The translations under genes were made by a program, and so were the position numbers. From assembly GCF_947489715.1 (NCBI RefSeq), contig NZ_CANLER010000001.1:434001-498000 (forward strand): DNA of 64,000 nucleotides, given 5' to 3'. Positions 17,178 to 27,340 of this stretch are shown here, piece by piece. The notes beneath the pieces are model-generated. The model did not search any database and had not been told where the DNA came from. It saw only the letters and a list, made by a program, of their open reading frames with translations. The number at the start of each line of letters is the position of its first letter. The stretch's first letter is position 1. The DNA is from an uncultured Roseovarius sp. GTDB lineage: Bacteria > Pseudomonadota > Alphaproteobacteria > Rhodobacterales > Rhodobacteraceae.

Positions 17178-18782
17178 ATGTGGGATGAGTTGAAGGCGCT
17201 GGCGGATCAGGCGCGGCAAGGCGATATTCTGGACCTGCTGGCCGAGGATGGACGGGCCGGGGACTTCTCGGTCTCGTTCGACGGGATGCTGTTTGACTAT
17301 TCCAAGACCTACCTGATCGCCGAGGCCCGCGTGGCCCTGATTGCGCTGGCCGAAGCGCGGGGTGTGGCCGACCGCCGCGCGGCGATGTTCGCAGGCGAAA
17401 AGATCAACGAAACCGAAGGGCGGGCGGTGCTGCACACGGCGCTGCGCAATCTTTCCGGTGATCCGGTGATGGTTGACGGGCAGGAAGTGATGCCCGGCGT
17501 TCATGCAACGCTGGACCGGATGGCGGGCTTTGCCGGGGATGTGCGCAGTGGCGCGTTTACCGGGGCAGGGGGTGCCATCACGGATGTGGTGAATATCGGC
17601 ATTGGCGGATCGCATCTGGGCCCCGAGATGGGCACGCTGGCACTGGCACCCTATCATGACGGGCCGCGCTGTCATTTCGTATCGAACGTCGACGGGGCGG
17701 ATATCGCCGACACGCTGGCAGGGCTGGACGCCCGCACGACACTGGTGATCGTCGCCTCGAAATCCTTCACCACCATTGAAACCATGACCAATGCGCAGAC
17801 CGCGCGGAACTGGATGGCGGCCAGTGTCGACGCGCCGGCCGATCAGTTTGTTGCCGTCTCGACCGCCGAGGACAAGACCAGCGCGTTCGGCATTGCGCCC
17901 GAGCGGGTCTTTGGTTTCGAGGACTGGGTTGGTGGGCGCTATTCGATGTGGGGGCCAATCGGCCTGCCGCTGATGCTGGCGATCGGGCCGGAGAATTTTC
18001 GGGCATTTCTGGCCGGTGCCGAGGCGATGGACAAGCATTTCCGCGCCGCACCGATGGCCGAGAACATGCCAGTGATGCTCGCGCTGGTGGGCATGTGGCA
18101 CAATCAGATCTGCGGCCATGCCACGCGTGCCGTACTGCCCTATGATCAGCGGCTGGCGCGGCTGCCGGCCTATTTCCAGCAGCTTGAGATGGAGAGTAAC
18201 GGCAAGCGCGTGACCATGACGGGGGAGGCGATTGACGGTCCCTCGGGCCCGGTGGTCTGGGGCGAGCCGGGCACCAATGGTCAGCATGCGTTCTACCAGC
18301 TGATCCATCAGGGCACGCAGGTGGTGCCGTGCGAATTCATGGTGGCGGCGCGCGGGCATGAGCCTGGTTTGGCGCATCACCATCAGATGCTGGTAGCTAA
18401 TTGTCTGGCGCAATCCGAAGCGTTGATGCGCGGGCGATCCCTGGACGAGGCGCGGCAGCTGATGGCCGACAAGGGGCTTGAGGGGGCTGAACTGGAACGT
18501 CAGGCGCGACACCGGGTGTTTCCGGGCAATCGCCCGTCGACGACGCTGATCTACGATCGGCTGACGCCGCGGCGTCTGGGCCAGATCATCGCGCTATATG
18601 AACACCGGGTGTTTGTCGAAGGGGTCATTCTGGGTCTCAATTCCTTCGATCAATGGGGGGTCGAACTGGGCAAGGTCCTGGCGACCGAGCTTGAGCCGCT
18701 TCTGACCGGCGCGGCGGAGAAAGAGAAAAAGGACGGATCAACCCGGCAACTGATCAATTTCGTACTGGATACAAAGGGTTGA
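17178..18782 (+). CDS. pgi: Glucose-6-phosphate isomerase
   Basis: Pgi interconverts glucose 6-phosphate and fructose 6-phosphate. The 534-residue protein contains [13 protein letters not shown] (about 139-151), [17 protein letters not shown] near 191, and the C-terminal family segment [13 protein letters not shown]. The true start is ATG 17178, 8 bp after pgl with the ribosome site GGAATAGGA; a frame opening at TTG 17157 overlaps pgl and lacks a family N-terminus. It is the last gene of the operon and is followed by a hairpin at 18788-18815. Confidence 0.95.
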   Translation: MWDELKALADQARQGDILDLLAEDGRAGDFSVSFDGMLFDYSKTYLIAEARVALIALAEARGVADRRAAMFAGEKINETEGRAVLHTALRNLSGDPVMVDGQEVMPGVHATLDRMAGFAGDVRSGAFTGAGGAITDVVNIGIGGSHLGPEMGTLALAPYHDGPRCHFVSNVDGADIADTLAGLDARTTLVIVASKSFTTIETMTNAQTARNWMAASVDAPADQFVAVSTAEDKTSAFGIAPERVFGFEDWVGGRYSMWGPIGLPLMLAIGPENFRAFLAGAEAMDKHFRAAPMAENMPVMLALVGMWHNQICGHATRAVLPYDQRLARLPAYFQQLEMESNGKRVTMTGEAIDGPSGPVVWGEPGTNGQHAFYQLIHQGTQVVPCEFMVAARGHEPGLAHHHQMLVANCLAQSEALMRGRSLDEARQLMADKGLEGAELERQARHRVFPGNRPSTTLIYDRLTPRRLGQIIALYEHRVFVEGVILGLNSFDQWGVELGKVLATELEPLLTGAAEKEKKDGSTRQLINFVLDTKG

Positions 18783-18787
18783 ACCGT

Positions 18788-18815
18788 CCACCCTGCAAGA
18801 GGTTTTGCAGGGTGG
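18788..18815 (+). terminator. Stem-loop after pgi
   Basis: A perfect 11-bp stem, CCACCCTGCAA (18788-18798) and TTGCAGGGTGG (18805-18815), encloses a 6-nt loop, 5 bp after the pgi stop. There is no run of T after it, so it may act as a factor-assisted terminator or an mRNA 3'-end stabiliser. Confidence 0.65.
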
Positions 18816-18923
18816 CGGATGATCTAAGAACGCTTAACAAAAAACTCTTCCCCCAGTAGATCGCCCGCCAGATCCGGGGGCATGACGCATATGGCGCCCC
18901 CGAAACAGCGCTTTCAGTGGTGC

Positions 18924-19475
18924 CTATTTGGGCACGAGCACCGAATTGACAACATGGATGACGCCGTTTGACTGATCGACATCGGCGATGGTCACTTTCG
19001 AGGCATTGCCGGATTCGTCGTAGATATAGACGTTGCCACCCTTGACCTGCGCCGAGAGGGCATCGCCCGAGACCGCGTTGAAATGGTAGAAGCCATCGCT
19101 GCTGTTGCGCGCGGCTTCGGCGATCTGTGCGGCGGACCAGTCACCGGCGACCACATGGGCGGTCAGGACCTTTTGCAGCAGTGCCTTGTTTTCGGGTTTG
19201 AGCAGCGTGTCAACCGTGCCCTCGGGCAGGGCGGCAAAGGCATCGTTCACCGGTGCAAAGACGGTGAAGGGGCCGTCGGAATTCAGGGTATCGACCAGAT
19301 CGGCGGCTTTAACGGCGGCGACGAGCGTGGTGTGATCGGCCGAGTTGACGGCGTTTTCGACGATGGTCTTTTCTTCGTACATCGCCGCACCCCCGACCAT
19401 CGGGTTGGCGGCTATGGCAGTGTTGCCCAAAGCGATGAGGGCGGTTGTCAGGGCAAGTTTCTTACCGTGTTTCAC
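18924..19475 (-). CDS. Exported fasciclin (FAS1) domain protein
   Basis: The 183-residue protein has a signal peptide (about residues 1-22, KHGKKLALTTALIALGNTAIAA) followed by one FAS1 domain. The domain's H1 box LNSDGPFTVFAPVNDAFAAL and H2 region ending in IHVVNSVLVP are clear. FAS1 proteins take part in surface adhesion. I place the start at GTG 19475 because GGAGGAAAGACCCCGTG is a strong ribosome site and the signal peptide starts directly there; the upstream ATG at 19526 adds a charged non-signal extension. Confidence 0.88.
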   Translation of the reverse strand: MKHGKKLALTTALIALGNTAIAANPMVGGAAMYEEKTIVENAVNSADHTTLVAAVKAADLVDTLNSDGPFTVFAPVNDAFAALPEGTVDTLLKPENKALLQKVLTAHVVAGDWSAAQIAEAARNSSDGFYHFNAVSGDALSAQVKGGNVYIYDESGNASKVTIADVDQSNGVIHVVNSVLVPK

Positions 19476-19578
19476 GGGGTCTTTCCTCCGGTTTGCTGAC
19501 CCGGGTATCGGGTCGTGTACAAGCATTCACGGAAGGGGCGCGGCAAAAGTTTCGCGCGGCAGCAGATTTTTTGAAAGG

Positions 19579-20010
19579 TCAGGTTTTGGCGCTGCGCGGT
19601 ATGTCGAAGCCGGGGGCTGCCAGGGTGAAGGTGTCGAACTGAAAGCCGGGCGATACGGTGCAGCCCACAAGCGTATAGTCACCGGTGCATGTAGCTTTTT
19701 GCCAGTGATGTGGGGGTATGATGATCTGGGGCGACTGGGCTGCGGTCAGATCCGCGCCCAGAACATGGTCATGGGCAGGGCCGTCATCACTGTCCGAGAT
19801 CGACAGGATCAGCGGCGCACCGGCGTAGAAATGCCAGATCTCGGCAGCATCGACCTTGTGCCAGTGGTTGTTTTCACCCCCTTGCAGCAGGAAATAGATG
19901 CAGGTGCCCGCCGGGCGGCCGGGTCCGTCGGCCACCCAGGTTTCGCGGTAATGCCCGCCTTCGGGATGCGGGGCGAGCGCGAGCTTGTCGATGATCTCTT
20001 GTGCGGTCAT
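19579..20010 (-). CDS. Cupin protein of the DUF985 family
   Basis: A 143-residue single-domain cupin. It contains LAPHPEGGHYRETW (about 11-24), YFLLQGGENNHWHKVDAAEIWHFY and VGCTVSPGFQFDTF, all typical of the DUF985/cupin_5 group. Structures in this family have a jelly-roll fold with a sugar- or nucleotide-like pocket, but no reaction is assigned. It is divergent from the FAD oxidoreductase at 20052 with 41 bp between starts, so the two promoters must overlap. Confidence 0.85.
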   Translation of the reverse strand: MTAQEIIDKLALAPHPEGGHYRETWVADGPGRPAGTCIYFLLQGGENNHWHKVDAAEIWHFYAGAPLILSISDSDDGPAHDHVLGADLTAAQSPQIIIPPHHWQKATCTGDYTLVGCTVSPGFQFDTFTLAAPGFDIPRSAKT

Positions 20011-20051
20011 GACGAAAGGCTATCGTGCGCATAAGCGGAGGGGAAGGGCAC

Positions 20052-21137
20052 ATGATCAGAGAAAGAGTGATCGTTGTTGGCGCAGGGGTGATCGGGGCCT
20101 CGGTGGCGTACCGGGTCGCGCAGCAGGGGGCAAAGGTCACGGTGATCGACGCGGGGCAACCGGCCTGCGGGGCCTCGGGGCATTCCTTTGGATGGATCAA
20201 CGCCAGCTTTTTTGCGGATGAGACGCATCATCACCTGCGTGTCGCGGGGATTGAGGCATATCACCGGTTGCTGGCGGATCTGCCGGGCCTGTCTGTCACC
20301 TGGCCCGGATGCCTGTGGTGGGAGGAACAGGGTGAAGGGTTGGCCCGGATGGAGGCGCAGTTGCGCGATCTGGGCTATCCTGTCGAACGGATCGGCGGCA
20401 AGGATTTCGCAGCCGCCGCCCCGGCGATTGGCCAGGCCCCGGATGAAGCGCTGGTATTTCCCGGCGAAGGGGTGGGCGCGGCCGAACGGATGGCAGCGCA
20501 ATTGCTGGACGGCGCCCGCGAGGCCGGGGCGACCGTGATCCTTGGCTGCAGGGCGGAGAGGATCGAGGTGCAGGCGGGCAAGGTTACCGGTCTGCGCTGC
20601 ACTCATGGTATGTTGCCGGCGGACCGGGTCTTGGTGGCCGCAGGTAATGGCTGTGCTGATCTGATGACCGCGGTCGATGTGCCGCTGCCGATGTTGCAGC
20701 GGCCTGGCGCATTGGTGCGCACGCGGCCCCTGCCGCCACTTCTGAAAAAGGTGATGGTCAGCCCCGAGCTGGAATTTCGTCAGGACGCTTTGGGCCGGAT
20801 CATCGCGCCCAGTTCCGCCGCGCATCAGGCAGATGATCGCGAGGTGCTGCCTGATACGCCCGATGGTCTGGCCTTAGACACGTTGCGCCGCCTTCGGGCC
20901 TTGCTGCCGGGGGTGGATCTGGTGCTGGATCAGACCGCTGTAGCGATGCGCCCCGTGCCGGGCGATGGCCTGCCGGCGGTGGGGCATTGCGGACCCGAAG
21001 GGCTTTACCTGGCGGTGATGCATAGCGGGGTGACGCTGGCGGCGCTGATGGGTGAATTGATCGCGCAGGAATTGCTGGATGGGGCGAAATCGCACCTCCT
21101 TACCCCGTACCGGCCCGGACGTTTCGCGTTTCCCTGA
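20052..21137 (+). CDS. FAD-dependent oxidoreductase, D-amino-acid oxidase (DAO) superfamily
   Basis: This 361-residue flavoprotein starts with the dinucleotide-binding motif VIVVGAGVIGASVAYR (about 5-20) and ends in a typical DAO C-terminus (GLPAVGHCGPEGLYLAVMHSGVT). Relatives oxidise glycine, sarcosine or D-amino acids; the substrate cannot be read from sequence. The SFGWIN segment near residue 48 resembles sarcosine/dimethylglycine-type members. Start ATG 20052 has GGAGGGGAAGGGCAC upstream, preferable to the longer frame from 20025. It has no co-directional partner. Confidence 0.85.
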   Translation: MIRERVIVVGAGVIGASVAYRVAQQGAKVTVIDAGQPACGASGHSFGWINASFFADETHHHLRVAGIEAYHRLLADLPGLSVTWPGCLWWEEQGEGLARMEAQLRDLGYPVERIGGKDFAAAAPAIGQAPDEALVFPGEGVGAAERMAAQLLDGAREAGATVILGCRAERIEVQAGKVTGLRCTHGMLPADRVLVAAGNGCADLMTAVDVPLPMLQRPGALVRTRPLPPLLKKVMVSPELEFRQDALGRIIAPSSAAHQADDREVLPDTPDGLALDTLRRLRALLPGVDLVLDQTAVAMRPVPGDGLPAVGHCGPEGLYLAVMHSGVTLAALMGELIAQELLDGAKSHLLTPYRPGRFAFP

Positions 21138-21281
21138 TCAAGCGTGAAGGCATAAACTTGCCGCTCTCTACCCCCGGAATACGCAGGATTTGGCCGGAAA
21201 ATAAGCGGTTTGCTGCCGGTCGTTCCCTTTGCCGCCCACCGATCCTTTCTAGGGCGTCTGTATACCTGAAAGAGGATATGA

Positions 21282-21560
21282 GTGATGATGAACTGGAAAT
21301 TTATGGTCGGTGGCGCCGCGATGCTGGCGCTGATCGGGTGCGAAAACATGACCCAGGAGGGCCGTGTCGTGGCCGGTGCCGCTGGCGGGGCCGCGGCCGG
21401 ACTGATCGCTGCCGAAGCGTTCGATGCCGATGATGACTGGCGCCTGATTTCGGCGCTTGGCGGTGCGGCGGCCGGGACGGTTGTTGCCCAGAACCGGAAC
21501 CGCAAGGTTTGTGCCTATGCGCGCGGAAACGGCACCTATTACGAAGCGCCGTGCCCGTAA
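21282..21560 (+). CDS. Small lipoprotein with glycine-zipper region
   Basis: A 92-residue protein with a lipoprotein signal peptide ending in LALIGC (lipobox; Cys near 20). Downstream, the small-residue-rich segment AGAAGGAAAGLIAAEAF and a second one GGAAAGTVVAQ form a glycine-zipper-like hairpin of the kind found in SmpA/17-kDa surface antigen relatives. It probably sits in the inner leaflet of the outer membrane. The gene is single and converges on a second small lipoprotein gene, sharing the terminator at 21621-21644. Confidence 0.75.
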   Translation: MMMNWKFMVGGAAMLALIGCENMTQEGRVVAGAAGGAAAGLIAAEAFDADDDWRLISALGGAAAGTVVAQNRNRKVCAYARGNGTYYEAPCP

Positions 21561-21620
21561 GACATGTTGCCCCGGCAACACCCCGAATGACGTGAGGTTT
21601 GTGGGCTTTACATAAAATCA

Positions 21621-21644
21621 GGGCGCGCTTTGCTCGGCGCGCCC
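21621..21644. terminator. Hairpin terminator between two small lipoprotein genes
   Basis: An 8-bp GC stem, GGGCGCGC (21621-21628) and GCGCGCCC (21637-21644), with an 8-nt loop is followed by TTTGGATGTTTTTT. It lies between converging genes and suits transcription ending from the plus strand at 21560. Confidence 0.75.
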
Positions 21645-21676
21645 TTTGGATGTTTTTTGGGTGTTGTCACAACGTA

Positions 21677-21838
21677 TCAGATGGCCGGTGTGCAGTTGGC
21701 CATCGAGGCATCGACATCAAGAACCGGATCCTCGGGGCCGCATTCCTCGCCCGAAATCGGATAGGTCTTGGGGTCTGTACAGGCCGAAAGCGCGAGGGCT
21801 GCGGCGAGTACCAAAATCAATTTTGAAACCGAAGACAT
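21677..21838 (-). CDS. 53-residue lipoprotein
   Basis: A short intact frame whose translation starts MSSVSKLILVLAAALALSAC, a complete lipoprotein signal with the lipobox LSAC (Cys20). The mature part of 34 residues is acidic and has two more cysteines (GEECGPEDP and MANCTPAI). The ribosome site AAAAGGAGAAAACCAGTATG is strong. Function unknown; the two cysteines could form a disulfide in the periplasm. It lies in the spacer between enolase and the 92-residue lipoprotein and is easy to miss because of its size. Confidence 0.75.
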   Translation of the reverse strand: MSSVSKLILVLAAALALSACTDPKTYPISGEECGPEDPVLDVDASMANCTPAI

Positions 21839-21953
21839 ACTGGTTTTCTCCTTTTGAATCGTGGGCGATGCGCCCTTTGCAAAAGGAGGAGTAGTGCCGT
21901 CAGTTCTACCGTGCGTTGATCGGGATCAAGTCCAATGATTTACGTCGGGGCAT

Positions 21954-23249
<1,296 letters not shown>

Positions 23250-23323
23250 TCAGTTTTGCGGCTGTCATAGCAGGTGTTTCGGGAATGTAAATGCGGTCTG
23301 ATAGCGCTAACGTAAATCTGGAA

Positions 23324-24196
23324 TCACGCGATGTCGCGCACCAGGCGACGTTCGCGCAGGATCGAGTATAGCCCGCTGCCAATGATCAGGGCCGCACCTG
23401 TATAGGTCAGCCAGTCGGGGCGTTCGCCAAAGATCGAAATCCCGATGATCAGCGAGAAAACCAGGCGCGAGTAGCGGAAGGGTGTAACCGAGGAAACGTC
23501 CCCGATCCGCATCGCCGCAACGATGGCATAATAGCCGACCACGCTGAAGAAAATCATGCAGCCAAGCTGTATCCAGTTCGTGGGCGAAGGTTGTACCGCG
23601 CCGCCATCGATGGCCAGCAAAGCCAGCCCGATAAAGGTGACCATCAGGAAGGCATAGCCTGATAATTGCATCGACGAAACGCTTGCCGGGATCGCTCGGG
23701 TCGACAGGTCGCGCAGGGCCAGCCCGGCAACGCCGATCACCGCGAAAAGCGATGCAGGCTGGAAACTTTCCATGCCCGGACGGATGATCAGCAGAACGCC
23801 TAGAAATCCCACGAAAATCGCACTCCACCGCCGCCAGCCGACCTGTTCGCCCATGAAAAGCGCGGCCCCGAGTGTCACGCAGAGCGGCGTGGCCTGAATG
23901 ATGGCGGCGACTGATGACAGCGGGATAAGGGTCAGCGCGGTGATATAACCGAAGGCGGCGATCATTTCCCCCAGATTTCGCAGCAGCACCGGCGTTTTGA
24001 GGAAATCGCTTGAAAACAGCCGGTCGCGTTTCAGCAGGCTGATCGTGCCAAAGATCAGCGAGCCGCCGATGCCCATGAAAAGAAGGATTTGACCGACGGG
24101 CAGATCAGCGGACAGAAACTTGATAAATGTGTCTTCAAGCGCGAACCCGGCCATCGCCAGAACCATCAATGCGCTGCCGCGAATGTTTTCCATCAC
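23324..24196 (-). CDS. DMT-superfamily transporter (EamA domains)
   Basis: The 290-residue inner-membrane protein has about ten hydrophobic segments arranged as two EamA repeats (about 8-138 and 150-278). Typical segments are AIIQATPLCVTLGAALFMGE, with the conserved P and GE at the end of repeat 1, and SVTPFRYSRLVFSLIIGISIFGERPD in repeat 2. Such proteins export metabolites or amino acids; the substrate is not predictable. It is downstream of the Fur-family gene by 66 bp on the same strand. Confidence 0.87.
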   Translation of the reverse strand: MMENIRGSALMVLAMAGFALEDTFIKFLSADLPVGQILLFMGIGGSLIFGTISLLKRDRLFSSDFLKTPVLLRNLGEMIAAFGYITALTLIPLSSVAAIIQATPLCVTLGAALFMGEQVGWRRWSAIFVGFLGVLLIIRPGMESFQPASLFAVIGVAGLALRDLSTRAIPASVSSMQLSGYAFLMVTFIGLALLAIDGGAVQPSPTNWIQLGCMIFFSVVGYYAIVAAMRIGDVSSVTPFRYSRLVFSLIIGISIFGERPDWLTYTGAALIIGSGLYSILRERRLVRDIA

Positions 24197-24262
24197 TGCC
24201 TCGGGGATAAAATCTGTGGTCAGACCTACGCGCCGGGCAGACGATTGGCAAGCTGCGGTCGC

Positions 24263-24676
24263 TCAGCCTTTTTTCAGCGGAATGCCGTAGAGTTCAAGCT
24301 TGTGATCCCTGAGCTGATACCCCAGTCGCTTGGCGATCTTTTCCTGTAGCGCCTCGATCTCGGGATCGACGAATTCGATCACCTCGCCTGTGTGCATGTC
24401 GATCAGGTGATCGTGATGCGCGCGCTCGGCATCCTCATAGCGAGCACGGCCATCGCCGAAATCCAGCCGGTCGAGGATACCTGCCTCTTCGAACAGCTTC
24501 ACCGTGTGATAGACCGTGGCGACGGTGATCCCGGGATCGCGGGCGGCGGCGCGTTGGTGCAGTTCTTCGACATCGGGATGGTCAGCGGAGACCTGCATGA
24601 CCTCGGCGATGATCTGGCGTTGCGCCGTCATCTGCAGGCCCTTGTTGTGGCAGCGGCTGGTGATGGTATCGCTCAT
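24263..24676 (-). CDS. Fur-family metalloregulator (Fur/Mur type)
   Basis: The 137-residue repressor has the Fur winged helix (KGLQMTAQRQIIAEVM, then HPDVEELHQRAAARDPGITVATVYHTVKLFEEAGIL) and a metal site region AERAHHDHLIDMHTGEVIEF. It has the HHDHLI pattern of Fur/Mur rather than the haem-binding features of Irr. In Rhodobacteraceae the Fur orthologue often responds to manganese (Mur). I chose ATG 24676; a longer open frame to 25393 runs antisense into the helicase gene and is not real. Confidence 0.9.
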   Translation of the reverse strand: MSDTITSRCHNKGLQMTAQRQIIAEVMQVSADHPDVEELHQRAAARDPGITVATVYHTVKLFEEAGILDRLDFGDGRARYEDAERAHHDHLIDMHTGEVIEFVDPEIEALQEKIAKRLGYQLRDHKLELYGIPLKKG

Positions 24677-25034
24677 AGCTTCTGTCGTCTCCCGTGTCGG
24701 CGGGAGGGATAGCGGTAATACGCAACGTTTTCCAGCCGATTTGAAACACTTGGTTGACTTTGCGGCGCGAACCCACCATGTAGCCTCCAACCGACATTTC
24801 CTGCCGCGTGAGCAGTGACGCCCCCGCAAGAGGTGGCCGCAGAGAAATAGAAATGTCGTCGATATGATCCCAAAATCACGCGTGGGGCCAGCCGTCTGAC
24901 CGGCCATGGCGCAATGTTGCGTTTGGTGAGGGTCAAGGCGGAACCACGAAGATGACCCTGAATGTCGTTTGGGCATGGGGTCCATGAATATTGCCGTGAC
25001 AGCATCTGGCTGGACGCGGCCCGAAAGGAACGAA
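24677..25034. other. Divergent spacer between fur-like and DEAD-box helicase genes
   Basis: These 358 bp contain no convincing gene. They must hold promoters for both neighbours. A TTGACT at 24754-24759 is a possible minus-35 box for the plus strand, with only a weak minus-10 after it. A small hairpin CTCCCG/CGGGAG is at 24689-24706. The helicase mRNA may therefore have a long 5' leader, which is common for cold-induced RNA helicases. Confidence 0.4.
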
Positions 25035-26318
25035 GTGAATTTATTTGCAGAAATGGGGCTTCCGGCCCCGCTGGTCAAAAAACTTGTGGCCATGGGCATT
25101 GACGAGCCGACCCCAATCCAGACCCATGCGATCCCGTATGCGCTGGATGGCAATGATGTGATGGGTCTGGCGCAGACCGGTACCGGCAAGACGGCCGCCT
25201 TTGGTTTGCCGCTTCTGGCGCAGCTGATGGAGATGCACGGCAAGCCCGAACCGAAAACCGTGCGCAGCCTGATCCTCGCGCCGACCCGCGAATTGGCGGG
25301 CCAGATCCGCGATGCGCTGATGCCGCTGGTCAAGGACACGCCGATCAAGATCGGTGTGGTCGTGGGCGGTGCGTCGATCAATGCGCAGATCAAGCGGCTT
25401 GAACGGGGGACGGATGTGCTGGTGGCGACGCCGGGACGCCTGCTGGACCTGCTGGACCGCCGTGCGCTGCGTTTGGATGCGGCACGTTTTCTGGTGCTGG
25501 ACGAGGCCGATCAGATGCTTGATCTGGGCTTTATCCACGCGCTGCGCAAAATCGCGGGCCTGCTGCCTGCTGAGCGGCAGACGATGCTGTTCTCGGCGAC
25601 GATGCCAAAACAGATGGAAGAGATCGCCGCCAGCTACCTGACCCATCCAAAGCGGGTGCAGGTCAGCCCTCCGGGTAAAGCTGTCGACAAGATCGAACAA
25701 TCGATCCATTTCATTGCCAAGGCCGAAAAGCCCAACCTGCTGATCGAGCTTCTGGGTAAACACCGCGATGAACTGGCACTGGTCTTTGGACGTACAAAAC
25801 ATGGTTCAGACAAGCTGGCGAAAAAGCTTGAAGCGGTTGGCTTCTCGGTTGCGGCGATTCACGGCAACAAGAGCCAGGGTCAGCGCGAACGGGCATTGAA
25901 AGCTTTCCGCGATGGTCAGGTCAAGGTGCTGGTGGCCACGGATGTGGCCGCGCGCGGCCTTGATATTCCGGACGTAAAGCACGTCTATAACTTTGATCTG
26001 CCCAACGTTCCCGAGAACTATGTTCACCGGATCGGTCGCACCGCGCGTGCCGGGCGTGACGGGATGGCCGTGGCCTTCTGTGCCCCCGATGAGATGGGTG
26101 AGTTGAAAGACATCCAGAAGGTGATGGGCATTTCGATCCCCGTCGCCTCGGGCCGCCCGTGGGAACGGATGGAAGAACCGAGCAAGCCCAAGGGTCGTGG
26201 CGGTCCGCGTCGTCGGTCCGGTGGCAAGCCGGGCAATCCCGCCAATGCAGAGAACAAGCCCGGTGGCGGACGTCCGAACCGGCGCCGCCGCAACAAATCA
26301 CCGCGCAAGGCGGCATAA
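25035..26318 (+). CDS. DEAD-box ATP-dependent RNA helicase
   Basis: The protein (427 residues from GTG 25035) has the full set of DEAD-box motifs: Q motif PTPIQTHAIP, motif I AQTGTGKTA, Ia PTRELAGQI, II VLDEADQML, III FSATMP, V ATDVAARGLDIP and VI HRIGRTARAGRDG. The C-terminus is an arginine/glycine/asparagine-rich tail (GRGGPRRRSGGKPGN...) as in RhlE-type helicases that bind rRNA or degradosome partners. I prefer GTG 25035 (AGGAACGAAGTG ribosome site, MNLFAEMGL start) over ATG 24969, but the start is uncertain. Confidence 0.92.
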   Translation: MNLFAEMGLPAPLVKKLVAMGIDEPTPIQTHAIPYALDGNDVMGLAQTGTGKTAAFGLPLLAQLMEMHGKPEPKTVRSLILAPTRELAGQIRDALMPLVKDTPIKIGVVVGGASINAQIKRLERGTDVLVATPGRLLDLLDRRALRLDAARFLVLDEADQMLDLGFIHALRKIAGLLPAERQTMLFSATMPKQMEEIAASYLTHPKRVQVSPPGKAVDKIEQSIHFIAKAEKPNLLIELLGKHRDELALVFGRTKHGSDKLAKKLEAVGFSVAAIHGNKSQGQRERALKAFRDGQVKVLVATDVAARGLDIPDVKHVYNFDLPNVPENYVHRIGRTARAGRDGMAVAFCAPDEMGELKDIQKVMGISIPVASGRPWERMEEPSKPKGRGGPRRRSGGKPGNPANAENKPGGGRPNRRRRNKSPRKAA

Positions 26319-26323
26319 AAAAA

Positions 26324-26352
26324 GCCCGCGGCGGGAGGTTCCGACCGCGGGC
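26324..26352. terminator. Hairpin terminator after the RNA helicase
   Basis: An 8-bp stem GCCCGCGG (26324-26331) and CCGCGGGC (26345-26352) is preceded by AAAAAAA and followed by AATTTTC. It sits between converging genes and can work in both directions. Confidence 0.8.
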
Positions 26353-26370
26353 AATTTTCAGCTTGGGCGT

Positions 26371-27228
26371 TCAGGAATAGATGCGCTGCGCCCCAAGCTG
26401 ATCGTGAATCTGGTTGGCGGCTTCGGGGGACACACCCATTGCCGTGGCCAGTTGGTGGAGGTATTTCGCCTCGTTCTGGTTATCCAGATCAATACCCATG
26501 ATCGACATGGCATAGACCTGCTGTTCCAACCCGCGCGGCACGTCGCGGGCCAGTTCATCAACGTCGATGCGGCGCTGCATTTCACCTTGCACAAACGTAC
26601 GTTCCTCGGGCGAGACATCGCCCAGACGGTCCATCAGTTTTGCCTGTTCGGCCTGATCAATCTCACCATCGGATTTCATCGCCTGGATCATGGCGCGCAG
26701 CATCAGCGCGGCGGCGGCTTCCTGATCCTGCGACGGTTGGACCTCGGGCTCGTCCTGACGGGCAATCGCCTGATTGAGCAGATCGCCAAAGCCGCCTTGC
26801 GACGATCCCGCCTGCGATGCGCCGGCGCCCAGTAGTCCGCCAAGCAGGCCACCCAGGCCGCCCGAACCGCCTCCTTGTTGTGCAGCCCCGGCCAGTCCGC
26901 CCAGCAGGTCATTCAGCCCACCGCTGGATCCTGCGCTGCTGCGTGCCTGACCCGCACCGCCCAATTGTTCCAGAAGGCCGCCCAGACCACCCGCAGCGCC
27001 ACCCCGGCTGGCACCACCGGATTGGCCGCCCAGGATCGAGCCAAGCATGTCCTCTAGCCCGCCACCGGTTTGCGCCTGTGCTTGTCGACCCGGCGAATGT
27101 GTGCCGCCGAAAAGGCCGCCGTCCCCAGAACTGCCGCGGGTCGATGCGCCGCGCTTCATCATGCTGCTGGCCCCTTTGGCCATAGCGATACCGATGGCCA
27201 CCTTGGCCAGTGTTTTCATCATGCTCAT
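26371..27228 (-). CDS. DUF533/TerB-like protein with glycine-rich linker
   Basis: The 285-residue protein has an N-terminal hydrophobic start (MSMMKTLAKVAIGIAMAKGA). A long low-complexity region of about 130 residues rich in Gly, Ser, Gln and Leu follows, with repeated GGLGGLL/GGLNDLLGG units. The C-terminal helical domain (about 165-285) has an acidic TerB-like pattern (MIQAMKSDGEIDQAEQAKLMDRLG). It resembles E. coli YebE. TerB-like domains bind metal and are tied to tellurite or envelope stress, but no function is proven. The GGGAGGACATCCATG ribosome site fixes the start. Confidence 0.8.
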   Translation of the reverse strand: MSMMKTLAKVAIGIAMAKGASSMMKRGASTRGSSGDGGLFGGTHSPGRQAQAQTGGGLEDMLGSILGGQSGGASRGGAAGGLGGLLEQLGGAGQARSSAGSSGGLNDLLGGLAGAAQQGGGSGGLGGLLGGLLGAGASQAGSSQGGFGDLLNQAIARQDEPEVQPSQDQEAAAALMLRAMIQAMKSDGEIDQAEQAKLMDRLGDVSPEERTFVQGEMQRRIDVDELARDVPRGLEQQVYAMSIMGIDLDNQNEAKYLHQLATAMGVSPEAANQIHDQLGAQRIYS

Positions 27229-27340
27229 GGATGTCCTCCCAGATTAATCCCGAGGACAGATTGGCACATTTTTTCCCTGCTGCGTGAGGGGAATAGTCCA
27301 ACTTTCAACTCATCAATGGAAATAGACCGTAATTTTGCGG

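Noticed and set aside
16785-18512. 575-codon frame on the minus strand over pgl and pgi
   Set aside because: It is an antisense shadow of two certain genes.
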